64,000 nucleotides of DNA from Qipengyuania qiaonensis (GTDB lineage Bacteria > Pseudomonadota > Alphaproteobacteria > Sphingomonadales > Sphingomonadaceae), in the NCBI RefSeq assembly GCF_019711515.1, contig NZ_JAIGNO010000007.1:1-64000 (forward strand). The letters run 5' to 3'. Each line of letters begins with the position of its first letter. Within the stretch, counting starts at the first letter, position 1. A model generated the notes under the pieces. It ran no database searches. It saw only the letters and a program-made list of their open reading frames with translations, and was not told the DNA's origin. A program made the position numbers and the translations under genes. Shown piece by piece: positions 44,275 to 51,553 of the stretch.

Positions 44275-45681
44275 TTGGTGTTGGGGTCGTTTTCCATCGC
44301 GGAATGGTTCGTGCTCGTGCAGCACGAGTTGCTGTTGTTTACAGCTGCCTTTTTTGCGCTCGGCATTGTCGACGAATTGGCGATCGATTGCACCTACGTG
44401 TGGTATCGTATCAGCGGGCGCATCCGGACCTGGCGTCTCGAAGAAGGCGATCCCGACGCGGTGACAAGCCTTGCCGGGAGAGCCGCTGTATTTATCGCGG
44501 CCTGGCGCGAGGAAGGCGTGATCGGGCCGACGCTCGTCCACATGCTCGACGTTTGGCCGCAAAGCGAACTTACCGTCTACGTCGGCTGTTATCGCAACGA
44601 CCCGGCAACCATGGCCGCTGTCATCGCAGCGGTCAGGGGCGATCCGCGCGTGCGCCTCGTCGTGCATGGCAAGGATGGGCCAACCTCGAAAGCGGACTGC
44701 CTTAACCGATTGTACCGGGCGCTTGTCGATGACGAGCTGCGTTCGGGGGTGAAGGCGAGTATGGTTGTACTCCACGATGCGGAGGACATGGTCGATCCGG
44801 CAGCGTTGGTGTTGCTTGATAGGGCCATGTGGCAGGCCCAGTTCGTGCAGTTGCCGGTACTTGCACTACCGCAGCGGCGCTCCCTCTGGGTCGGTTCGCA
44901 TTACTCGGACGAATTTGCGGAATCGCACGGGAAAGCCCTGGTGGTTCGGGACGCTCTCGGCGCGGCGATCCCCGGTGCGGGGGTGGGCTGCGCCATCGCG
45001 CGCAGCTCGCTGGCAAAGTTGGCCGACGACCATGGCGGCGATCCTTTCGCTCGGGAGTCGCTTACCGAGGATTACGAACTGGGCCTCAAGATCGCGAAGG
45101 CCGGTGGGAAAGGGCGGTTTCTGCGCGTTCGCACTGCCGACGGACGCCTGATCGCAACGCGAGCATTCTTTCCTACCGGCCTCGACGAATCGGTGCGCCA
45201 GAAGACGCGCTGGATACACGGCATCGCCCTTCAGGGATGGGACCGGCTGGGTTGGGAAGCTGAACCTGTCGAAATGTGGATGCAATTGCGTGATCGTAGA
45301 GGGCCGCTGGCTGCGATCCTGCTCGTCATCGCCTATCTTTTGCTGGGGTTCGGAGCGATTTCGATCATAATCGATGTTTTGGGTCTTGTCGCGCTCCCGC
45401 CATCCTCGCCGCTGCTTTCGATCCTGCTCTGGATCAATCTGATTGGGCTGGTTATGCGCCTCGTCGCGCGGGCCTGTTTCACAGCGCGCGAATATGGCTG
45501 GCGTGAGGGATTGATGGCAATTCCCCGAACTCTGGTATCCAACATCATCACGATCATGGCCGCGCGGCGGGCTCTTGTAGCCTATATCAAAACCCTGCGC
45601 GGTGCTCCGGTCATCTGGGACAAGACGGAGCATTTCGATCACCCGGCGTTACTCCACGCGAACCAAAACCTCGGTGCATAA
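44275..45681 (+). CDS. Processive family-2 glycosyltransferase, NfrB-like
   Basis: A 468-residue membrane glycosyltransferase. Motifs are in processive-synthase order: an aspartate-rich HDAEDMVDP, the catalytic LTEDYELGLKI (TED) and QKTRW (QxxRW). One N-terminal helix and a C-terminal cluster of about four hydrophobic segments flank the catalytic domain. The closest family is the bacteriophage N4 receptor component NfrB. E. coli NfrB is considerably longer; this protein ends soon after the membrane segments, so it lacks the extra C-terminal domain linked to c-di-GMP. TTG 44275 follows TAGGGGG. The downstream gene overlaps by 8 bases. The product is probably a secreted polysaccharide of unknown type. 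Confidence 0.85.
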   Translation: MVLGSFSIAEWFVLVQHELLLFTAAFFALGIVDELAIDCTYVWYRISGRIRTWRLEEGDPDAVTSLAGRAAVFIAAWREEGVIGPTLVHMLDVWPQSELTVYVGCYRNDPATMAAVIAAVRGDPRVRLVVHGKDGPTSKADCLNRLYRALVDDELRSGVKASMVVLHDAEDMVDPAALVLLDRAMWQAQFVQLPVLALPQRRSLWVGSHYSDEFAESHGKALVVRDALGAAIPGAGVGCAIARSSLAKLADDHGGDPFARESLTEDYELGLKIAKAGGKGRFLRVRTADGRLIATRAFFPTGLDESVRQKTRWIHGIALQGWDRLGWEAEPVEMWMQLRDRRGPLAAILLVIAYLLLGFGAISIIIDVLGLVALPPSSPLLSILLWINLIGLVMRLVARACFTAREYGWREGLMAIPRTLVSNIITIMAARRALVAYIKTLRGAPVIWDKTEHFDHPALLHANQNLGA

Positions 45682-46807
45682 TCTGATCGCTCAACGGCAG
45701 GGCCAGCCGGTCCTGTTTCTTGGCCTGCTCGCTGCCGGGTGGTTCTTGCTGCGTATCCTGACCTGGCAAAATCCCTGGATGGAGACGGAAATCCTGTCCC
45801 AGCCATTTATGCTGGTTGGAGAAGGAGCCGGTGCAGCATCTCCGGTCCCGCACAAGGCAGCAAACAGCGAGCTGCAAACGGCGCTTTCCCGGAATGCGTT
45901 GCCAGAACAGGCCCACATATTGGCCCTGAGCCACCTCAAACGGCCACGCGTCGGTCCGGCTTCGGGGCCCTCCCGGTACGAGAATGATGGATTGTCCTTC
46001 GTGGTGAAACACGCAGCGCGCGGCATGGACGGTTGTATCGGCGACTGCGCGTCAGTCTCCGTTGCGTCTCCCGACGATCGACCGATCAGCGCAAGCTTTC
46101 GAACGATACCGGGAGAAGGTGCGATGGTCCCGTCGATACCGGGGTTGCACATATCGGATTGGCGTGTCGATGCTTGGCTGGTGCTTCGCGAAGGCGCTCC
46201 CACGCAGACGGATGGCGGGACGTTGCCGGCAAGCTACGGAGGCAGTCAGGTTGGCGCCGTCCTTGCCTATCGGCTCGCGCCTGCCAGCCGGTTGCAGCCG
46301 GCGGCGTATTTCCGGGCAAATCGAGCGATGGGCTCGAACGGACAGACCGATGGCGCATTGGGTTTGCGGGTGCGCCCACTGAAACATGTCCCTGTCGATA
46401 TTCATGTCGAAGCGCGCCTTACCGATCGGGAGGGAGCAACAGAGATTCGCCCCGCCGCGTTCGTGGCGGGAGGGTTCGATCGAGTGACGCTGCCTCTGGA
46501 CCTGTCCGCACGCGGCTATGGCCAGGCAGGGTATGTCGGTGGCGATTTTGCCACACCATTTGCCGACGGAGCGGTCGTTGCCGAGCGCGAAGCGATGAGA
46601 TTGGGGACGGCCAGCCTGGCCGTAGGCACCGGTATGTGGGGCGGCGCCCAGAAAGGGGCATCGCGGTTCGATGTAGGACCGGCTGTCACCGTGAACATGG
46701 TTGCCGGCAAGGCCGCTGTAAGACTTGAGGCCGGGTATCGCATACGTGCCGCGGGCAACGCTGCGCCGGGCAACAGCGGCGTTCTGACTCTTTCGACCGG
46801 CTTCTGA
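45674..46807 (+). CDS. Membrane-anchored protein with barrel-like C-terminus, partner of NfrB-like enzyme
   Basis: A 377-residue protein. An N-terminal hydrophobic segment (VLFLGLLAAGWFLLRI) is followed by about 100 low-complexity residues and a region of alternating beta-strands ending in a phenylalanine (VLTLSTGF), like the last strand of an outer-membrane barrel. The GTG start overlaps the glycosyltransferase by 8 bases. The NfrA/NfrB context suggests it exports or anchors the glycan, with the C-terminal half comparable to the NfrA C-terminal domain. No tetratricopeptide part is seen, unlike full-length NfrA. The role is an inference. Confidence 0.65.
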   Translation: MHNLIAQRQGQPVLFLGLLAAGWFLLRILTWQNPWMETEILSQPFMLVGEGAGAASPVPHKAANSELQTALSRNALPEQAHILALSHLKRPRVGPASGPSRYENDGLSFVVKHAARGMDGCIGDCASVSVASPDDRPISASFRTIPGEGAMVPSIPGLHISDWRVDAWLVLREGAPTQTDGGTLPASYGGSQVGAVLAYRLAPASRLQPAAYFRANRAMGSNGQTDGALGLRVRPLKHVPVDIHVEARLTDREGATEIRPAAFVAGGFDRVTLPLDLSARGYGQAGYVGGDFATPFADGAVVAEREAMRLGTASLAVGTGMWGGAQKGASRFDVGPAVTVNMVAGKAAVRLEAGYRIRAAGNAAPGNSGVLTLSTGF

Positions 46808-46853
46808 CACAGTTCGGCTTTTATCCATCCGCACGCTGCGATAGGGCGCAGGA

Positions 46854-47759
46854 ATGGACGTCTATCTCCCCATCGCGAACCTGTCCGTAAATGGACTTTG
46901 GATAGTCGCGCTGGGAGCTTTGACGGGGATCCTCTCGGGACTGTTCGGCGTTGGCGGGGGTTTTCTGACCACGCCTCTGCTGATCTTCTACGGCATTCCC
47001 CCGACAGTGGCGGCGGCCTCGGCCTCGACCCAGGTGACCGGTGCCAGCGTCACCGGCGTGTTGGCGCATGGTGGACGTGGCGGTGTCGACTACCGCATGG
47101 GAATAGTGATGGTTGCGGGCGGCATCATCGGCTCCGGCTTCGGAGCGCTGCTGTTTCGCTTCTTCCGTTCGATCGGGCAGATCGATGTTGTGATCAGCGC
47201 GCTCTACGTCATCCTGCTCGGAACGATCGGAACGCTGATGGCCCGCGAGGCGGTGCAGACGATCCGCGGAACGGGGAACACCCAGGCAGCGCGACGGCGG
47301 CATCATCCGCTGGTCGCCAGTTTGCCGATGCGCTGGCGGTTCTATCGTTCCGGCCTCTACATTTCTCCGCTGGCACCGCTGGTCGTGGGCATCGCGGTGG
47401 GCGTTCTGACGATGTTGATGGGGGTGGGCGGCGGCTTCATCCTGGTTCCGGCCATGCTCTACATACTCGGCATGAGCGCCAATGTCGTCGTGGGCACGTC
47501 GCTCTACAACATCCTGTTCGTGACCATGGCGACCACGATCATGCATTCGCTCACCACCAAGGCGGTCGATATCGTGCTGGTTTTCCTGCTCTTGCTCGGC
47601 TCGGTAACCGGTGCACAGATCGGTTCGCAGATCGCGGTCAAGGCCAAGCCGGAGATCCTGCGTCTGATCCTCGCTGCAACGGTCTTGCTGGTGGCTTTCC
47701 GCATGTTTCTGGGCCTGTTCTACAAGCCCGATGAAATCTACACGTTGTATCCGCTGTGA
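46854..47759 (+). CDS. TSUP-family (TauE/SafE) anion exporter
   Basis: A 301-residue inner-membrane protein with about eight hydrophobic helices and the duplicated signature of sulphite exporters: GILSGLFGVGGGFLTTPLLIFYGIPPTVAAASAS in the first half and LTMLMGVGGGFILVPAMLYILGMSANVVVGTSL in the second. Family members move sulphite, sulphoacetate or similar anions. The TGA overlaps the GTG of the next gene (GTGA), consistent with a two-gene unit found in many alphaproteobacteria. Confidence 0.92.
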   Translation: MDVYLPIANLSVNGLWIVALGALTGILSGLFGVGGGFLTTPLLIFYGIPPTVAAASASTQVTGASVTGVLAHGGRGGVDYRMGIVMVAGGIIGSGFGALLFRFFRSIGQIDVVISALYVILLGTIGTLMAREAVQTIRGTGNTQAARRRHHPLVASLPMRWRFYRSGLYISPLAPLVVGIAVGVLTMLMGVGGGFILVPAMLYILGMSANVVVGTSLYNILFVTMATTIMHSLTTKAVDIVLVFLLLLGSVTGAQIGSQIAVKAKPEILRLILAATVLLVAFRMFLGLFYKPDEIYTLYPL

Positions 47760-48508
47760 GGGCATGGCTACTCGTGCTGTTCGCCTTCGCGCTCATGGGA
47801 CAGCGCGATCCCATTCTCGTTCCGGAAGTCAGCCAGCACGAGGTTCAGGTGCGACAGGGGTTCACGGGCACCGAACTGCTGCTGTTCGGCGCAGTTCTCG
47901 ACCCCGCGGGCCGGGCGGCCGGTAGCGGCTACGATATCGTGGTCGTGCTCAAGGGACCTTCCGAACCAGTCCGGCTGCGGGAGAAAGAGCGCTTTGTGGG
48001 TGTGTGGATCAACGCTGCGAGCAGCGATTTCCGATCGGTGCCATCCTTTTTCGCCGTTGCCTCGTCGCGCCCCATCGCCGAGATCGTCGATGAGAAGACT
48101 GCCGCAATCTATGAATTCGGAACCGATTACATCCAGTTGTCGCCCAGTGGTGCGATCGACCCGGAAGAACAGGCGCGCTTCAAGACCGGGCTGGTCGATC
48201 TCAAGACCCGACAGCAGCTCTACAAGCAGGATTTTTCCGGCGTTCAGATCAGCGAACAGGTCCTCTACCAGTCGCGTATTTCGCTCCCTTCGAACGTGTC
48301 GACTGGCGCCTATACGGCGGAGACCTTTGCCGTCCGCGATGGACGGGTCATCGCTTCAGCGTTGGCGGAGGTGGAGGTGAAGAAGGTCGGGTTCGAACGG
48401 ATTGTGGCGGATTATTCTCAGGAATGGGCGCTCGTCTACGGCTTGCTGGCCGTGGCCCTGGCGGTCGGGATGGGCTGGGCCGCCGGCCGCCTGTTCGCAC
48501 TGATGTGA
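47756..48508 (+). CDS. TIGR02186-type transmembrane protein
   Basis: A 250-residue exported or membrane protein: a signal-like N-terminus (WLLVLFAFALMGQRDP), a beta-rich domain and a C-terminal helix (LVYGLLAVALAVGMGWAAG). Proteins of this type are regularly encoded next to TauE/SafE-family exporters, and here they overlap by 4 bases. It is a likely accessory of that exporter; its biochemical role is not known. Confidence 0.85.
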   Translation: MRAWLLVLFAFALMGQRDPILVPEVSQHEVQVRQGFTGTELLLFGAVLDPAGRAAGSGYDIVVVLKGPSEPVRLREKERFVGVWINAASSDFRSVPSFFAVASSRPIAEIVDEKTAAIYEFGTDYIQLSPSGAIDPEEQARFKTGLVDLKTRQQLYKQDFSGVQISEQVLYQSRISLPSNVSTGAYTAETFAVRDGRVIASALAEVEVKKVGFERIVADYSQEWALVYGLLAVALAVGMGWAAGRLFALM

Positions 48509-48594
48509 ACGTTCCAGGACGGCGTTGTTGACCACATCTTAAGTACTTTCGGGCAGGCGATGTACGGGCACGTCGGGTGCGCGTTACATGGGGC

Positions 48595-50559
48595 ATGGCC
48601 AGACCGATGAACGACATGGGCAATACGAACTTTCGTACTTTCGATCCGTCCAAGGAAGACGGCGCCGAGCCGCCACAGGCGCGCAGCAACTCCTTGCGCG
48701 ACCGGATACGCCGCAGTGCGGAGCAAGCCTCGCCGTCCATATCTCCGTCAGGCTATGTTCCTCAGCCGCAAGCCATTGGGGAAACCAGTCAGCCGGCTTC
48801 GGATTCCCAGTGGACCGAGGTGGATCGCTCTGCTGCAGAGCCGCTCGCCGACAGGCCGACCCCTGCACTCGGCGATGCACCGCCGCGCCCGTCGGATCTT
48901 GCAGCCAAGCCGTCACCGGTCGAGACGGCGAACCAGCAGGACGAAGCCGCAGCGGCCAGCGAAAACGCGACCCAGCCGGTGGGCGTCGTGCTCGAAATCG
49001 CGGGATCGGGATCGATGATCGCCATCGATTTGCAGCGTCTGAACGAATGTGGCGAAGACCCCGACCCCTCGATCGCGATGGCCGGTCAGGTCGGCTCCCA
49101 GATCAAGATTCGCGTCGGCGACAACTGGCTGCTCGCCAGTGTCCGCAATCAGCGCCAGGACCGCAAGGCGGGTTCCATTCTCGCCGATATCGATTTCCTG
49201 GGCGAAGGGATCGAGGAAAAGCTGACCGGGAAACTGCACGGCTTCCGCCGCGGTGTTACCCGCTATCCGGTTCCAGGCGCACTGGTCTATCCCTGTACGA
49301 CGCAGGATCTGAAGCAGGTCTACGCCAGCGACGGCCGCAGCGCAGTCACGATCGGCAAGGTCTATCCGACCAAGGACATTCGCGCGGGGCTCTATGTCGA
49401 CGCCATGCTCGGCAAGCATTTCGCGCTGCTGGGTTCGACCGGTACCGGCAAATCCACCAGCGCCGCGCTGATCCTGCACCGGATATGCGAAGCAGCGCCC
49501 GAAGGTCATATCGTGATGATCGACCCGCATGGCGAATACTCGTCCGCGTTTCGGAATACCGGGGTCATTCTCGACGTATCGAACCTGCAGATGCCGTACT
49601 GGATCATGAATTTCGAGGAGCATTGCGAAGTGCTGCTCACGAGCAACGGCAATGAACGGCAGGTCGATGCGGATATTCTGGCAAAGTGCCTGCTCAAGGC
49701 GCGGCAGAAGAGCCGCCTTGCCGAAAGCATGGGCAAGATCACCGTCGATTCGCCAATCCCCTATCTGCTGTCCGACCTGTCGAACGAGATCCAGGACGCG
49801 ATGGGCAAGCTCGACAAATCGACGACCTCCGCGCCCTATATGCGGATCAAGAACAAGCTCGACGAGATCAAGGGCGATCCGCGCTACCAGTTCATGTTCT
49901 CGGGCATGCTCGTCGCCGATACGATGGCGAACTTCATCGCGAAGATCTTCCGCATGCCTTCGAACGGCAAGCCGATCGCGATCATCGACGTGTCGGGCGT
50001 TCCGTCGGACATCACCTCCACCGTCGTCGCCGTACTCAGCCGGCTGGTGTTCGACTTCGCCATCTGGGGCCGTGAGGAACGCACTTCGCCGATCCTGCTC
50101 GTCTGCGAAGAGGCGCACCGTTACGTGCCGAACGAGAAGAATGCCGATGGCAACTCGGTCGGCACGATCCTCAGCCGTATCGCCAAGGAGGGCCGTAAAT
50201 ACGGCATCTCGCTCGGCCTGATCACGCAGCGTCCGTCCGATCTTGCCGAAGGCGTGCTGTCGCAATGCGGCACGATCATCTCGATGCGCCTCAACAACGA
50301 TCGCGACCAGGAATTCGTCCGCGCGGCGATGCCCGAAGGCGCGCGCGGTTTCCTCGATGCCATCCCGGCCCTGCGCAACCGCGAATGCATCATCTGCGGC
50401 GAGGGCGTGGCCATCCCCATCCGCGTGAGTTTCGACAATCTCGAGGAATCGAAGCGCCCGGCTTCTGAAGACCCCAGCTTCGTCGAGCTATGGAACAAGA
50501 CCGGCGGCGAAGAGGACATCGTCCAGCGCACCGTGCAGCGTTGGCGGTCGCAGGGTTAG
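48595..50559 (+). CDS. Orphan HerA-like hexameric ATPase
   Basis: About 654 residues. A long disordered N-terminus rich in Pro, Ser and Ala (to about 125) precedes a beta-barrel-like domain (about 135-220) and a HerA/FtsK-type ATPase: Walker A GSTGTGKST, Walker B LLVCEEAHRY, arginine finger region near EGRKYGISLGLITQRPSDL. HerA usually works with NurA nuclease in DNA end resection or as a helicase in defence systems, but no nuclease or partner lies alongside. It is divergent in role from its neighbours and convergent with queE, sharing 3 bases at the 3' ends. The N-terminus start is uncertain (GTG 48577 or ATG 48595). Confidence 0.85.
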   Translation: MARPMNDMGNTNFRTFDPSKEDGAEPPQARSNSLRDRIRRSAEQASPSISPSGYVPQPQAIGETSQPASDSQWTEVDRSAAEPLADRPTPALGDAPPRPSDLAAKPSPVETANQQDEAAAASENATQPVGVVLEIAGSGSMIAIDLQRLNECGEDPDPSIAMAGQVGSQIKIRVGDNWLLASVRNQRQDRKAGSILADIDFLGEGIEEKLTGKLHGFRRGVTRYPVPGALVYPCTTQDLKQVYASDGRSAVTIGKVYPTKDIRAGLYVDAMLGKHFALLGSTGTGKSTSAALILHRICEAAPEGHIVMIDPHGEYSSAFRNTGVILDVSNLQMPYWIMNFEEHCEVLLTSNGNERQVDADILAKCLLKARQKSRLAESMGKITVDSPIPYLLSDLSNEIQDAMGKLDKSTTSAPYMRIKNKLDEIKGDPRYQFMFSGMLVADTMANFIAKIFRMPSNGKPIAIIDVSGVPSDITSTVVAVLSRLVFDFAIWGREERTSPILLVCEEAHRYVPNEKNADGNSVGTILSRIAKEGRKYGISLGLITQRPSDLAEGVLSQCGTIISMRLNNDRDQEFVRAAMPEGARGFLDAIPALRNRECIICGEGVAIPIRVSFDNLEESKRPASEDPSFVELWNKTGGEEDIVQRTVQRWRSQG

Positions 50560-51290
50560 GTCCCTCTCGTATCGCCGAACAGGTGGATATGCAGGCGGTC
50601 GCTCAGCCGGAAACCGTGTTCGACGCATAGGGGGGCGAGCCATTTCTCGCGGGCGCGCAGCGTTTCGCTGTCGGTGCCTTCGGGCATCAGGAAGACGTGG
50701 CCGGGCCTGAAGCGATAGCGATCGCGCAGGGCCAGAGCCTCGTCGACGTCCGACGGTCCGGCGATCACGAACTTGAACCATGCCCGCGGATCGGTGGCGT
50801 AGGCGTCAAGCTGTTCGGGCAGCAATGCGAGCTCTGCCGGGTTGCCGCTATGCGCCAGCTTGGGGCTGACATTGAACTGGTCGATACGAATGTCGAGCGC
50901 GGTCGGTGCCTTCGTGGTGCCGTTGGTTTCGATCTCGACGCTGACATCGGGCAGCAGATCGAGCAGGCGGGCGAGGGCAGGGGCCTGCAGCAGCGGTTCG
51001 CCTCCGGTGATCACGAGGCGCTTCTGGCCCAATGCGGTAATCCGCGCCGCGACTTCCTCCTCGTCCAGCGTCAGCTGATTGGCCTTGCGATCGTATTCGA
51101 GCCCGTCGCGATGCGCGCGATCATCACCGTCGAAGTGCCAGGTATAGGCCGTGTCGCACCAGACGCAGGCGAGATTGCAGCGCGACAGGCGCACGAAGGT
51201 GCACGGCATCCCGGCACTGGGACCTTCGCCTTGCACGCTTGCGAAGATCTCGGGCTCGCCGGGAGCTTGCGTGGCGAGGACTAGCGGCAC
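50556..51290 (-). CDS. queE: 7-carboxy-7-deazaguanine synthase
   Basis: A 244-residue radical-SAM enzyme in the queuosine precursor pathway, converting carboxytetrahydropterin to 7-carboxy-7-deazaguanine. The [4Fe-4S] cysteines C38, C42 and C45 are in SRCNLACVWCDT (CX3CX2C), and a GGEP segment follows. GTG 51290 is chosen because GGAG lies 8 bases upstream. The stop is convergent with the HerA-like gene. No other queuosine genes are in the window. Confidence 0.93.
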   Translation of the reverse strand: MPLVLATQAPGEPEIFASVQGEGPSAGMPCTFVRLSRCNLACVWCDTAYTWHFDGDDRAHRDGLEYDRKANQLTLDEEEVAARITALGQKRLVITGGEPLLQAPALARLLDLLPDVSVEIETNGTTKAPTALDIRIDQFNVSPKLAHSGNPAELALLPEQLDAYATDPRAWFKFVIAGPSDVDEALALRDRYRFRPGHVFLMPEGTDSETLRAREKWLAPLCVEHGFRLSDRLHIHLFGDTRGT

Positions 51291-51501
51291 GGTAAGTCTC
51301 CGCACGGTTCGTCGCACGTGGTGAACACATGGACCGCATGGACCACGGTCCAAAGGCAAAAATCGGATCGATCAGTCATGTGGGGTTTAATCGACCGGGT
51401 CGATTGAAGATGCGCGTCGCAGGCGAGGGTGGGGTGTGAGCCATTGCTGCGGTCATGACACAAACACGCCGAGTAGGAAATCGCCGCCCGCGTTCACCCC
51501 A

Positions 51502-51532
51502 TCCGTCGCCCCGGATCAAGTACGGGGCGACG
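51502..51532. repeat. REP-like palindrome downstream of valS
   Basis: A perfect 11-bp inverted repeat CCGTCGCCCCG / CGGGGCGACGG around GATCAAGTA lies 22 bases from the valS stop. The core resembles intergenic palindromes of sphingomonads of the type CCCCGGAnnTGATCCGGGG. It could also serve as terminator for valS. Confidence 0.6.
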
Positions 51533-51553
51533 GAGAGCGGGTGGCGCGCGAGG

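Noticed and set aside
48913-50265. Long minus-strand frame opposite the HerA-like ATPase
   Set aside because: No domain or start context; the plus-strand Walker motifs are decisive.
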